Positions 32,839 to 44,844 are shown, counted from the stretch's first letter. The stretch is 64,000 nt of DNA from Strobilurus pachycystidiatus (GCA_019915135.1 JAHLMK010000024.1:1-64000), one strand, 5' to 3'. Numbers and translations: made by a program. The notes: generated from the letters alone by a model not told the origin.

Positions 32839-35800
32839 ATGTCCTCGCCCAGATCTCTCAAGGCTGAAGAGCTCTTACCATTGTCCCTTGACGCCGCAAA
32901 GACCTACCAAGACGCCCTCTCGGATTATGCACAGAAAATCACCAAAGAGCTGAATGACCTCGACAAACTCTTGGTAAGCCTTTCTTACACCGCCTATAAA
33001 TCTACTCACCGCCTCCTCAGAGTACCGCAGGACACGGCGACAATGACGAGAGCGACTACGTTCAGCTTTCGATCACCATGTCCGGGACCAAGAAAGCAGC
33101 CGGACTACTGACTGGTACACAACTGGCCCACTCAGTAAGGCACAGGGTATATGCGTCTCTATCAAACCAGCTCTCATGTAGTATGCTTGTAGGAGTCACC
33201 ATTTGCCGAAGAATCTGGCCAAAGGACACGCTACTTGCAACTGACTACCCCACGCGCTAGTGAGTCTAATCGAGTTTCTCCTCTGAAACCGTTCTTATAG
33301 GCGTTAGTCAAACCGAAAGAATTGGAAACTATGGAAATGGCCCTCAAGAACCAGAACGAAAGACTCAGAGCTATACAAATCCGGGAGCGGTGAGATTCAC
33401 CTGTTGCGCGACGGGGGCTATGTGCTCATTGTCTTTCTACAGTGGCGCCTCCAATATTGACATTGCCACAAACACACAGGGTATCGACTGGAACATCGTC
33501 GCAGAAAAAGTGGGCTTTGATTCCTCACGCTTGACTACATCCGCTGATGTCTCACAGCTTTCAGACGCTTCACAGAATCATAAATGGACTGCAGCAGAAT
33601 GTCGCTTCAAATGGATGAACGAGAGACAGTCTAAGTACAATCACAAGGAATGGAACAACCAAGAGATCGACCGATTGAAGACCATTCTCGCCGAGAGCCC
33701 AAATAACGGTCATAACTGGGTGGAAATTGCAGGGAAGCTTGGGGTACGGGTGTCTTGTATCTCTTCTTGCCCTGTCACTAATACCTTCCCAGACCAATCG
33801 TCTGCCACTTGATTGTATGCGTAAAGCTTTCCAAGTACAGGGCAAATCGACTTTCCAGTGGGGCGATGCAGACAGTCAGCGACTTCTCGCTGCTATCGAT
33901 ATCTACGGTACTGGAAATTGGAGTATAGGTAAAGGACTTCTGTCTGCCCTTGAATATTTGACTGACAGCTTATCCAGTCGCACGATACGTTTCTGAGAAT
34001 GTCAGTGGACCACAGTGCGAAAATCGCTACCACCGGCACATGTCAGGACTTGTTCAGAAAGGCCCTTGGTCGGAAGAGGAGGATGAACGACTCGAGGCGG
34101 CCATTGCAGGGTGGGGTCGCTCCTGGGTGGAAGTTTCTGCGTCTATGTATGGCCGCACGAATGACCAGTGCCGCGATCGATATCTGGAGCGGAACAAGAA
34201 CACGGAACCCTGGACGCAAGAGGAGGATCAAGCCCTTTTGAACGCGTACGACAAACTAGGGTCCAAGTGGGCTATCATCACCAAATCGATTGGCACTGGA
34301 CGTGCAGATAACGACGTGGGTGGTCTTTACATTACCCTCTACCTTGTGTAACGCGTTCTTCTAGTGTCGCCACCGGCTCAAGAAGCTGAAGAATTGGACA
34401 GAAACGCCGCCTCAGCCAACGAAATCGCTCCCCGATGTGGATGGGAATGGTTGGTTCGAATTTGACCCAGGTGAAGCGAAGAAGGCCAAATCTAAAGGGA
34501 AAGGCAAAGGCAAAGAGAAACAGCCAAGCGAGAGTCCGAATCCTATCCCGCCGTCGCATGGGTGGCATATCTTACCACAGGTTCCGCTTCCTGTGAACAG
34601 TTTTCCCGCGTTGTCTTCTTCTGGATCTGCATCCTCGTCCAACATGATAGTCCTCGACCTCTCGCAACAATCAAACCTCATAGCGCCGATTCCGGAGGTT
34701 GGCGATGGTGATGTGGCAATGGACGTTGTGGACTCTGAGACTGTGACCCCTCGACCTAAACCAAAGCGAGCGACGAAGAAGAGGAAGCTCGATAGTGGGG
34801 AGGATAGCATGAATGTCGACCCTCCTCTGGCCGCTCAGACGACTCCGGTACCGCGCCCCAAGGCGAAGCGGATGACCAAGAAGCAAGTTGCTGCTGCGGC
34901 TCCTGCAGTATCTGCATCGACATCGGGCAATGCTCTAACGAATGAAATTGGACCATCTCAGAGCACTTCTGGTCCAAATGTCTTGACTGGTAGCGGCTCA
35001 CAGGAGGAGGTGCTGATGGCTGTGGACGCGACGACTCCGAACAACTCGAATGCGGTCGCCACCGCGCCATCCACTACTACTTCTACGTCTGCACCGAGCG
35101 CTACGCCGGCTGAAGACGCATCTTCGCCGTCGGCCCCGTCAAATTCACAGAAGGCGCCGATTAGACGTAGGAACATCAATCCGCCGTCTTCCTCCTCGCC
35201 TGCATCGGCTGTACCTCGTCGAATCAGTCAGCGAGTGGCAGCAAAAAGCGCGACAGCCGTTGCGCCAGCAGTCATGCCTGTGGAGGAAGGGGAAGGGGAG
35301 CAGGAGGAGCAGGATAAAGTGGTACCACAGAAAAGAGGACGAGGACGCCAACCAAAGAAAGCTGTTGCGATTGAGGAGGCGGCGGCGGAGGAAACGGCAC
35401 AGACTATGCCGGCCCAGAAGAAGAAAGGGCCAGGACGTGCGTCGAAGAAGGTTATTGCCGAATCGTCGTCTGCTCCGCGCCATGGTGATGAGGAGGGGGG
35501 GCAAGATCAGGATGCAAGTACTCCTGTGCAGAAGAATCGGGGACCCGGACGCCAACGCAAGGAAGCTGCCGCCTCTTCTGCCGGGCCTGAAGGCGATGTT
35601 GAGATGACAGGGGTGGCGCAAGCGGAGGAGAGCCAGGAAGTTGAGACGAGTAGGAGCTCCACCAAGAAGACTCCAGTCAACAGAACAGCAAAGAAAGCAG
35701 TTGCTACCTCATCTCCTGCTCAGCGCGCCGAAGAGGCGGACGCGGTCATTGACATCCCCACGAGTTCGCCGAAGAGGACTGTAGCGACCAGGAGGTCAGG

Positions 35801-35975
35801 TCGTCTTGGTGTTGCCTCGGAAGTGATCGACATCCCAACCAGTTCTCCCGCAAAGAAGGTCACCGACAACAGCGCTATCTTGGTTTTGTCTCCGAGCCCA
35901 CTTCCTGTGACGCGTGGGCGTCGTCGGAAGGTTGTGGATGCCAGTAGTGAGCATGATATGGTTGTCGATGGTTGA
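32839..35975 (+). CDS. Multi-repeat Myb/SANT protein, SNAPC4 (SNAP190)-like
   Basis: Predicted DNA-binding subunit of a small-nuclear-RNA promoter complex. Exons 32839-32973, 33021-33134, 33193-33259, 33308-33389, 33443-33743, 33793-33928, 33978-34315 and 34365-35975 give 927 aa. After an N-terminal helical region come one half and four full Myb repeats, the number known for SNAP190: a partial unit (WTAAECRFKWM), then units starting KEWNNQEIDRL, FQWGDADSQRL, KGPWSEEEDERL and TEPWTQEEDQAL (about residues 135-400). The C-terminal half is low complexity, with three AT-hook-like GRGRQPKK, GPGRASKK and GPGRQRKE motifs (about residues 713, 742 and 779) and two copies of VIDIPTSSP (about 851 and 877) that resemble SUMO-interaction motifs. 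SNAPC4 assignment rests on the repeat number and the LGTNRLPLDCMRKAF link. Confidence 0.75.
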
Positions 35976-36541
35976 GGAGAGTCTCCCGTCAAACTGAAGT
36001 TACCTAGCTTTACTCAATGAATGTCCGACCTTATGCACTTGCATTGTAGGGATGACTTTCTCATTTTGTGGATGTGAGAACGTGACCCTCGGAGAGTTAT
36101 CTATCTGGAGCACCTTCCACCAGTTCCCTGAGGACACCTTCCGTCTCATATCCTCTGGCTAGCTGCGGCACTTCTTGAATCCTTGATATTTCCTGATTCT
36201 TGACTCATCTTCTTGTGAATGAGCAATGAGCACTGAGTTGATTGTGGCTGAATGCAAAGTTGCATTGGGGGAGGTCTCCAGTTCAGACTCTGCGGCCCTG
36301 GATGATTTATGACCCTAAGGACAAAGAGACTCAGAGTTCTCAACTTTCACTTTCATTACGCTGCACTCAGGTGTTCAATAAGGGCACATTGGTCTGTATT
36401 TCAAGATGGGTCAATCAAAGCTCCTGGCTAAATTGCCAAGTAACTCCAAGGTTCAAGGGGCCAGGGCCAAGGCTCAAGTCACAAGTACTTGTGCTCAAAA
36501 GCAGTGGTTTTGCCCAAAAAGATCAGAGCTCTTCACTGAAT
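35976..36541. other. Intergenic stretch between the Myb gene and tRNA-Asn
   Basis: 566 bp, moderately A/T-rich. It contains the Myb gene 3' end and the region downstream of the tRNA gene. On the minus strand a T-rich run for pol III termination is not obvious within the first bases after 36542. Confidence 0.35.
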
Positions 36542-36622
36542 CTGCCCCAGACAGGTTCGAACTGTCGACCTTCCGATGTGCGTTTAACAGTCGGACGCTT
36601 TGACCAACTTAGCCATGGGGCA
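36542..36622 (-). tRNA. tRNA-Asn (anticodon GTT) with a 7-nt intron
   Basis: The cloverleaf folds cleanly: acceptor stem TGCCCCA/TGGGGCA, D-arm GGCTAAGTTGGTCAAAGC, anticodon stem TCCGA/TCGGA with anticodon GTT at 36588-36586, T-arm GACAG-TTCGAAC-CTGTC, and discriminator G. Seven extra bases (36584-36578, AACGCAC) lie one base 3' of the anticodon, the canonical site of nuclear tRNA introns, leaving a 74-nt mature tRNA. The sequence closely resembles the budding-yeast tRNA-Asn. Confidence 0.93.
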
Positions 36623-36951
36623 TGCTGCATCAATCTCTCAAGGCCTACAGAGGATACAACGAGTTGATTGAACGATCATCGATCGGCTTTGAAATATGAG
36701 GCCAAACTAGGTCCATTGATCGGGAGTTCGGCCCGGAGTTGACAGGCGGTTAGACGACGATGACAATAACGGAACGATGTCTCCTGCTGGCTATCACAGC
36801 GCCAATCAAGCCGAAGCGAAAGAATAAGACGTTGGTCGACCCGGTGGTGCGCAAGCCAACCAATCAATGCTTGTGACACTACAATGACGCTGCCATTCAT
36901 TCATTCCGTAACACTTACAGCTTAACCGAGTACGAGTACTAGCCTACGACG
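36623..36951. other. Intergenic stretch upstream of the BRE4-like gene
   Basis: 329 bp holding the 5' flank of the tRNA gene (on the minus strand) and the promoter of the next gene. No further feature seen. Confidence 0.35.
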
Positions 36952-39900
36952 ATGGGGCCTGCGGCCACCTCAACTCCCGCGAGAGGCTTGGCGATACCAC
37001 CCGGCATTAGACGCCAAGCTACTGACTCAAACTTTGGCTTTTTCGTCGGATCCCCGGAGCAGGTTGCAGCAGGCGATGACCTCGTTCCAGATCCATCCAC
37101 TCCCCCTCGCCGCCCAAACTCATCGTATATCCGTCCGCAGATGGGGGCCAGGAGCATATCATCTCCCCACGCCTCTCCGCCACGCCCGCGACTACGGACA
37201 ACCGGCGTAGGCGCGCGCGGTACTGTGACTGGCTACCATACCCCGCGAGAGCATCAGTGGAGTGTCTTCGGGCAACTTATGGAGAACGAAGCCCTTCTGA
37301 CACCAGGAGGACCTCCGCGTCGCAGTAATCTCACCAATTCCTGGGTCGAACAACCCCCACCGCCTCCAACACTTGACGCGAATGTTGTGCAATCACCCGT
37401 CGTCGAGGAAGAACACCAGCATCACATTCCCTACACGCCTTCCAGTGATAGCCTGTCGGACACCGAGAGTGAGAGCGGCGCCGACAGCGAGGCCACCGTT
37501 GCTTCAAGTTGTCCACCAAAACCGAAATGGACCATTCCATCCATCCCTGTTGTCTACCGCAACATCTTCAAGTGCGCGCTCGCGTACTTCATCGCGTCCC
37601 TATTCACCTTCTCCCCACACCTGTCCAGTCTCATCGGTGACCTCGGAGGGATGGACGGACTCAAGCACCATCCGAGCGGACATATGGTCGCGACAGTCGC
37701 GGTCTATTACAACCCAGCCAAGACGATGGGCGCCATGGTCGAAGCGGATCTGTTCTGCCTCTTTGGCTTGCTCTATGCCGCATTCGTCTGCCTCTCGAGC
37801 ATGAGCATGTTCTGGTGGCTCGAGCTCAAACCGGGCTGGGAGTGGCTTGGCGATGTCGTCGCGATTCTGTGGGTGGGCGTCGCGATGAGCTTCATGGCTT
37901 GGATGAAGGTGTGGATGGGCAACCCGCAGTTCAACTCGGCGTGCAGCATGATCTCGATCATCATCTTCGTCGTCGTAGTCAAGGAGGGCGGCCTCGAAAT
38001 GCTGTTGAGCATCGCGTTCATCGTGCTGTGCGGGACGGTCATCAGCAATCTCGTGTGCTACTTAGTATGGCCACAGACTGCGACGGGAAACCTGCAGACC
38101 AACATGACCAAGACGCTCGATTCCTTCTCGACGTTGCTGGATATGCTGACGAGCACGTTCTTACTCGAGGAGCCGCTACACCATGTTAGTCAGGAGAAGC
38201 TGCAGAAGGCCGTCGAGAACCATCAAAGCAGCTTCACGAGCCTAAAAAAGAACTTGAAGGAGGCTGGGCGAGAGTGGTATTTCTCCGGCGGGGCCGAGGC
38301 CAGAGGGAAGGCTTATGGGGATGCTGTGGATTGTATGACTCGGCTGGCTCAGCATCTCAATGGCTTGAGGAGCGGAATCAGGCTGCAATACGACCTGACA
38401 AAAGCCGGAGTGGTCAAGAGGAGGAAACATCACTCGAAGAAACGGGGAAAAGAAAAGGTCGTGGCAGAGCAGGATACGACGGGGGTCGGGGAAGTGGAGG
38501 ATGAGGAGACAGCAATGCTGAAGGCTGCGGGTGCGATGTTTGGAGATCTGGTGGATGACCTGGGCCCTCCCTTGAAGGCACTTTCTGTAAGATTCATCAG
38601 ACGCATCCGCTCCCGCAGACTAATCCAATTTACAGACTACTTGCACTTCATCTTTGAAACGGCTTCGCGAATCTTTTGTTCACGCTCACAAACGTGTCGC
38701 CAAGGGCGCTATCGAACCGCAAGAGTTCACAGAGCTCATCGATGGCATAGAGCGTGCGCTCACGAGGTTCGAAAGTACTTCAAACCATGCCGTGCTGCGG
38801 CTGTACCGCAAAAGTGGGCTCATGCACGAGCATGGTGACGCGTCAATGTCAAGCAGCAGGATGAGTATAGCTTCAGAAGCAGGGAAAGACAACATGATCA
38901 TACTTGGAGCGGATAATGGGGAAACGGTGTTCTTGGTCTATTTGTGAGTCTATTGCTTCATTTCGGCTCAATTCATCTTGTTTAACTTTCTGAAGCTTTA
39001 TATTCACGTTGCAAGAGTTCGCAACCGAGCTGACGTCGTTGGTGGATGCTCTGGAGAGGGTGTACAACTATGAGAAGCATAAGGTGACTCGGAAAGCTTG
39101 GTTCAAGCGAGCAGGGACTGCGATAGTCAACAAATGGCGGCGATTTGCGGGTTGGTGGAAGGACGACAAATCCTCGGGAGCGCCGAGAAGGTCTGGTCTC
39201 AAGCGACAACTATGTTCGTGGTCAGTGTCTTATCTATTTCCGCGTCTCATCCTTCCTTTCTAGCGGCCTTAATCCTTCCGAACCAGCGCAAGCGTCCGAC
39301 CTTCCCCAAGGTGCGCCCCCACGCGCCGAATACCGTCCTTACACCGGCACGTTCGAACCTTTCGTTCGTCGGGAGGTTCAAACAGATGCTCTGGGCCTTG
39401 GGCAAGCGGATGGGAGAGCGGGATACCAAGTACGCCATTAAAGCGGGCATGGCGACCGCGTTACTTGCGGCCCCAGCCTTTTTCGACAGCACACGACCGG
39501 TGTTCCTGACATACCAGGGCGATTGGGCATTGATTTCGTTTTTCGTCGTCATGTCGCCTACGATCGGGGCGACAAACTTTATGAGCTTCCATCGTGTGCT
39601 GTGGACTCTGTGCGTTTTCGCTTTGCTCTTGGTATAGGTCTATGTCTAACACCTCATCACAGAGTTGGCGCCACCATCGCTGCGTCTATCTACACCCTCT
39701 TTGAGGACAACGCCGTTGTTCTCGCCGTGTTTGGCTTCTTCTTCTCACTTCCGTGCTTCTACTACCTTGTCACTAAACCTGTACACGCGAGTGCGGCGCG
39801 GTTTGCGTTGTTGACGTATAACCTCACCTGTCTATACTGGTAAGTCTAGATCTCTCACCTCTGGGCCCTCCATTCATCGAAGTTGCAGCTATAACGCACG

Positions 39901-40897
39901 GGATCGGGACCTTAGTGTCGTTTATGTGGCTTGGCATCGGGCGTTGAGTGTCACGGCCGGGGTTCTGTATGCGGCGTTCATTGCGAGATTCTGGTGGCCT
40001 GCTGAGGCGAGGAGGGAGCTGGGCAAGGCGTTGAGCGAGTGAGTATCACTGAGACTTGCCGTTTATGCCGCGGTTGATTTGTGCTCTCAGGTTCTGCTTG
40101 AACATTGGATGGCTGTATACACGGCTCGTGGCGTCGAATTCATTTGCGCCGGAGTATAGGGAGGACACTGACAGCGATGCTCCGGAGGACAACGTTAATC
40201 TCGTGGACCTCCACTCCACCGGGCTAACGCGATTGAATAACTCCATACACGAGTTCATGGCTATGTGGGTGGCTTTTAATGACCGAACCCCGCAACTGTT
40301 GATTGACGTTCTATCAATAGGGAGCTGCATCTTCAGATCAAGCTGATTGAATTACAAGGCCTACTAGCCCAGACACAGCACGAGCCGCGACTGAAAGGAC
40401 CCTTCCCGGTCAACCTCTACCGGGGCGTCCTCACCAGCCTGCAAACCATCCTGGACAAGCTGCACAGCATGCGGTGCGTGACGACGCGGGAGGAGTGGTA
40501 CACGAGCGTGCGGCAGGACTTTATCATCCCGGTGAACCGCGAGCGGCACGAGATGGTCGGGAACATCATCTTGTACTTTTCGACTCTGGCGGCGGCGTTC
40601 CAGCTGAAGATGCCGCTGCCGCCGTACCTGCCCCCGGCGGAGGCGTCGCGGCAGCGCCTCGTGGACGCGATCCGGCAGCTGGACGTGGTGCGGAATCGGG
40701 ACGTGAAGGGGTCGCGGCAGTTGTTGTTCTTTGCGTATGCGTTGACGATGAAGGGTGTGACGCAGGAGTTGGAGGTGCTGGGGCGGACGTTGCAGGAGGC
40801 GTTTGGAGTCATTGGGTATGAGCAGGGGCCTGAGGAGTTTGAGGCGCTGTTTGTGGAGGATGAAGGGAGCAGGCGCAGAACGGATTGGGCTGCTTAG
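36952..40897 (+). CDS. BRE4-like FUSC/ArAE-type membrane transporter (DUF2421 family)
   Basis: Large polytopic membrane protein of the fungal Brefeldin-A-sensitivity-4 family, related to aromatic acid exporters. Exons 36952-38586, 38636-38943, 38996-39213, 39264-39609, 39663-39839, 39889-40038, 40091-40264 and 40321-40897 give 1194 aa. A disordered Pro/Ser-rich N-terminus (1-190) is followed by a first membrane bundle (about 200-385: NIFKCALAYFIASLFTFSPH, VEADLFCLFGLLYAAFVCL, FNSACSMISIIIFVVVVKEG), a cytosolic helical part, and a second bundle (about 770-900: TKYAIKAGMATALLAAPAFF, FFFSLPCFYYLVTKPVHAS). The C-terminal domain starts near residue 960. The donor of the intron at 39214-39263 is a weak GTTCGT, so that junction is the least certain. 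The substrate is unknown. Confidence 0.82.
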
Positions 40898-40994
40898 TGG
40901 ACCTTTACTGATTAACTTATCTCTCCCATGTCGTTTTCTGTTACACTGCATCATGAATCGTAGTTTCAGGCAAGATATTCAAACGATCTACTCT

Positions 40995-41946
40995 CTAATA
41001 CTTACTGACCTTCCACCGCTTCCTCGGATGCACGTTGCTCTCATAATTCACGGTGTGGCCCAACAGTTCAGCATCATGGTGCCCTGTCTTGTCCTCCGTT
41101 CCGAGCATCAAATGTCTTAGCGACTCTTGCACCAACCCGGCCGTCTTGAGTTTCTTTTCCAGCGACGGCAGCGCGGCTTTCTTCGGTGGGGATATCTGGA
41201 CGCGAATTAGCACACGATATAAGCAAAGAGGCGTGAGGCGTACAGGTGTCTGGTGGTAGGTATGCTTGGGAGGGAGGGCAGGGAAGTTGTCGGGGAGGTT
41301 GCGGAGGGTGAACGGGGCAGTGTGGTCTTCGTCGTCGGATGAGAGCAGCTCGGGGGATGGCGAGCGCGATGGCGGGGAGACGAGTCTCGGTGCGGTGATG
41401 GGGTTGCGTTCTGCGGGTCATGCCATGAGCGGGATGAAGTAGAGAAGAAAGAAAGAAAGACACACTTCGCCGCCGCTTCGTGCGCAACTTGTCCGGCGGC
41501 AGGTCAAAGTCCTCGCACGCCAGCACGAGGTCCGTCACGATGGCGCCCGTGCGGTTGGACAAGTTGGCGTATTCATGAGCGCGGCCATACAGCCGCTCGA
41601 TGACTGCTCAGACTGTCTGTCATTGGACGGGCATGGATGAATGGAAGTAGGAACACGCACGAAATACAACCTCGCGTTCGAGTCTTTCCAGCGCTGCTGG
41701 CTCTGCGCCATGAAACCCCGCATCTTTAAGTTCAGCCGAGATAAGTCTTTGCGTGGCCTTTGACGCCGTGAGCGGGGAGACTGCCGCAGGGACGGGCGAT
41801 GGAGGCGCTGGTGGCGGGGGCGGGACGGGCGTGGCGCCGAGCATGTACGTCGAGTGGTAGTACGTCTGGCCGAGCGCGCTGGGGTTGGTCATGTACGGAT
41901 TCGAGCTCATCGACGCCGCGTACGACGTGTCCATCGAGTACGACAT
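40995..41946 (-). CDS. TAF8: TFIID subunit 8 (TAF8)
   Basis: Histone-fold subunit of the general transcription factor TFIID, partner of TAF10. Exons 41946-41661, 41603-41466, 41410-41244 and 41195-40995 give 263 aa. After a Pro-rich N-terminus, a histone fold is seen at about residues 62-130 (ATQRLISAELKDAGFHGAEP, LERLEREVVFLIERLYGRAH, ANLSNRTGAIVTDLVLACED). The TAF8 C-terminal signature LPDNFPALPPKHTYHQTP follows at about 170-190, then a Lys-rich helix (KKAALPSLEKKLKTAGLVQE). It is divergent from riboflavin kinase with 114 bp between start codons, and its stop lies 97 bp from that of the BRE4-like gene. Confidence 0.88.
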
Positions 41947-42060
41947 GATGGTGGAAGACAGGAACTAAACTGGGTAAATGCCAGTGGATCATGATCGAAA
42001 TTCCAAATTACAACTCTGGCTACTTTACTTACTCATCTACTTACTCTCACCTCCGAATCG

Positions 42061-42823
42061 ATGTCTGCCACCCCTCTAGAGACCGAGACCGCCGCTCAAT
42101 TAGCTGAACAGATGGCGCGCCCCGCCGCCGTCGTGCAGACCGCCTCGTTCCGTCTGTCGAGACCGCAGATTGTCGGTCCCGAGATACCGGAATCACCTTT
42201 TCCTGTGCGCCTCCGGGGGCCTGTTCAGCGCGGATTCGGACGGGGAGGCAAGGATCTGGGGTGTCCTACAGGTGGGCTCACAATTTACTTATCGTAGCCA
42301 ACGAACTCATCGCGCGGTAGCAAATCTCCCCGACGAATCGATAGAGCCCATAAGCTCCGTCTGTAAGCCCGGTGTCTACTACGGTTTTGCTCAGGTCCAC
42401 AGCACGGATCCCGCCTCTGGACTGACGGAAGACGACATGCGCGTCCACCCCATGGCTATGAGCCTCGGCTGGAATCCGTTCTACAAAAACGAGCGCCTCA
42501 CAGCGGTGCGCGACGGGTTTGACAGCGACGCCGAGTTTTCTGTTGCTCACTCTGCATAGGAGATACACATCATGCACGAGTTCAAGACGGACTTTTATGG
42601 ACTAGAAATGAGGGCGATTGTGCTTGGATATATTCGACCAGAGTTGGATTATACTTCCAGAGGTAGACAACGCCGGCTTCCCTTCTTCTTGCGAGATGGC
42701 CTCTGACAACGCTTGACGACAGAGGCGCTGATAGAGGACATCGAGACGGACAAGCGGGTGGCGATAGACTCGCTGAAACGCGACGCGTACAAGGTTTTCG
42801 AGAGTGATTCGCACTTTCAATAA
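42061..42823 (+). CDS. FMN1: Riboflavin kinase
   Basis: Phosphorylates riboflavin with ATP to FMN, the first step of flavin cofactor synthesis. Exons 42061-42271, 42321-42505, 42560-42662 and 42723-42823 give 199 aa, the normal monofunctional fungal size. Nearly the whole family signature is visible: PVRLRGPVQRGFGRGGKDLG, the CPTANLP motif across the first intron (Thr of PTAN coordinates Mg-ATP), KPGVYYGFAQV, HPMAMSLGWNPFYKNERLTA and EIHIMHEFKTDFYG, with the catalytic Glu in EIH, then LGYIRPELDY and SREALIEDIETDK. Confidence 0.95.
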
Positions 42824-42897
42824 TGAACGGATATAATATAGACTAGAGAGACACAGTGTCAATGGGGTTGCCTGGAGAAGAAGATCACAAGCCTTAC

Positions 42898-43572
42898 CTA
42901 GACTCTGCGCTCCTTCTTGGACCGTGTGCCTCCAATCTTTATCGGCGTCCTGTCCGTGAGACGAGTGAGCAGGGGGCGTATCAAGTCGCCCTCTGGCGAC
43001 GCTAATGTCGTGATCAGCGTGCTCCTTCCCGCCCCGTTCCCATTCAGGTAGATATCCAGCAAGAACTCCTCCTGCTCTGCCGCGGCGGTGACTTTTGCGA
43101 TGACCTTCATCACGGCGGCGTACGCTGCCTCTGGCGACGAGCCGCGGGTGCCCTTGAAGCCACACTCGCCGCCCGACGACCACGCCCGCGGGTTGCCAAC
43201 GCTGTCCGTGAACGTGACGATGGTGTTGTTGCGCGTGGACTTGCAGTATATGCGGAAGTGTGGCATTTGCGCGCGCAGCTTCATCGGGTTCGCCACGGTG
43301 GCGTCGCCCTCGGGCTGCGTCGGCGCCTTGAACGAGTGCACGGCGTGGGGCTGGGCGGATGTTTTGGCTCTGCCGAGCAGCCCGGTGGGCGGGCCGTCGT
43401 CCTGGAACGGGGATGCTGCGTCCTTGGGGAGTTTGCTTCTGAGTGCGTTGACGATGCTCGCGCTGGCGGCGGGCGCTTTCCTCAGGTTTCCCAGCGGCGG
43501 GCCAGGCGTTGTCGCCAGCTGACGCGCCAGACAAGAAGGGCGGCGTGCAGCGGCTTGTCGTAGCGCGAGCAT
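42898..43572 (-). CDS. Mitochondrial small-subunit ribosomal protein uS11m
   Basis: 224 aa in one exon. The N-terminus (MLALRQAAARRPSCLARQLA) is a clear mitochondrial import signal. The uS11 domain fills the C-terminal ~130 residues: HFRIYCKSTRNNTIVTFTDS, NPRAWSSGGECGFKGTRGSS, EAAYAAVMKVIAKVTAAAEQ and the end PIKIGGTRSKKERRV. The bacterial-type TRNNTIVTFTD and R-SKK end agree with uS11. Its start codon is only 51 bp from that of QCR9, also a mitochondrial gene, transcribed the other way. Confidence 0.9.
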   Translation of the reverse strand: MLALRQAAARRPSCLARQLATTPGPPLGNLRKAPAASASIVNALRSKLPKDAASPFQDDGPPTGLLGRAKTSAQPHAVHSFKAPTQPEGDATVANPMKLRAQMPHFRIYCKSTRNNTIVTFTDSVGNPRAWSSGGECGFKGTRGSSPEAAYAAVMKVIAKVTAAAEQEEFLLDIYLNGNGAGRSTLITTLASPEGDLIRPLLTRLTDRTPIKIGGTRSKKERRV

Positions 43573-43623
43573 AGAAAATATCGGATTAGGTAATACGGCA
43601 CATCTCACTTTCTCTTGCCTGCC
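43573..43623. promoter_or_regulatory. 51-bp divergent promoter between uS11m and QCR9
   Basis: The start codons of two nuclear genes for mitochondrial proteins, transcribed in opposite directions, are separated by 51 bp. The 5' ends must overlap or be extremely short, so a shared promoter is likely. Confidence 0.6.
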
Positions 43624-43986
43624 ATGTCGGTACGTCTCGATCCTTGGTGCAAAGTCAAACCTCTGCTCACGACTCCGTACAGATCTCCAACACACTTTAC
43701 AACACGTTCTTCAAGCGTAACAGTAAGCCCCTTCCCAGCCATCCCTAGCCGACCCCAGCCAACACCCGTGCCAGGTGTCTTTTTCGGCACAGTGTTCGCT
43801 GGCGCCTTTGCGTTCAGCATCGGGTACGACATTGGTGTCACAAAGTTCTATGACACCTGGAACAAAGGAGTGCGTCCCCCTTGTCTCTTCCCAACTCTGT
43901 CTAACCAAGGTCGAAATGAATAGAAACAGTGGAAGGATATCCGCCACAAGTACGTGACAGCGGAGGGTGGGGAGGACGAGGAGTAG
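43624..43986 (+). CDS. QCR9: Ubiquinol-cytochrome c reductase subunit 9
   Basis: Small single-span subunit of respiratory complex III in the inner mitochondrial membrane. Four exons: 43624-43629, 43683-43722, 43775-43869 and 43924-43986, giving 67 aa. The product shows SISNTLYNTFFKRNSVFFGT, one membrane helix (TVFAGAFAFSIGYDIGVTKF), and the family end WNKGKQWKDIRHKYV with an acidic tail. The first coding exon is only ATGTCG. The 5' end is 51 bp from the divergent uS11m start. Confidence 0.93.
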
Positions 43987-44844
43987 AGCCAGAGACAGAG
44001 CCAATACCATCAATTCACAATGCATGTCTGCGAGAGAGCAATGGACAGCTGTTAGCCATGGACGGATGGACCGCGCGCGGCCTTGTGACGGACGAATACG
44101 GGATCGTGCTTGGTGTCTCTGTGGGGCGATTCATCCACTGGGAATGGCTTTACAGATGTCAAGGAAACGTCGTTGTCGCTCAGGAGCCACACTGTGAGGC
44201 AGGGGCTCAACGAATATCGACGCCACACTTCACATCGCCAAGACATGTTCATCCAGCGACTGGTTCCAAGGCAAGGTCATCGTCAACTGCGCTTTAAAGC
44301 TTGATCTGCCACTGTGAAAGTAGCTTTCGAATCACAGGTTGGAGTACCTCTGAAGTGAAAAGCTCTGGTGTACATGCCACTCCGAACTGACGCGTGTTTG
44401 TGATGCCTCTCAGTCTCAGCGATACAATGGACTGTCATCTCACAGAAGTCGAGTGAATGCAGATTGCGTACGCAAACAGAGGTGCTTCCCTCAGGAGAAG
44501 GACAGAATCATTGTCAATCAATGCACTGGAACCCACGAGACTGCACAAGTGCATGTCGAAACATAGTCTCGTTCTGGGAACTCCGTAAAGTACTGTAAGT
44601 ATCGAGTGATATTGGGTGTCCAAGAGCCAATCACAAGCCACAGAGGAATGACTTTGACAAAGTCAAACAGCAGAGTTGGTAGTCGGACACGTTTGGAAAG
44701 ACAAGGTTGTTCGGTCCGATCCGAACGACCTTGATCTCGTCCACTCAACAGTCTTGCACTGGTTTTGCATTCCACGCCCGACAACGACACAATCCACCGA
44801 GTGGAGACCGCCATACACGCCGATTCAGCGCTCTTGACGCCAAA
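43987..44844. other. Intergenic stretch between QCR9 and the ChAPs gene
   Basis: 858 bp, one of the longest non-repeat gaps in this part. Contains only short open frames without family signatures; I see no RNA gene. Confidence 0.45.

Noticed and set aside
35050..35621. Long open frames on both strands inside the Myb gene (185 and 158 codons)
   Set aside because: Arg-rich shadow translations of the low-complexity Ser/Lys/Pro coding region.
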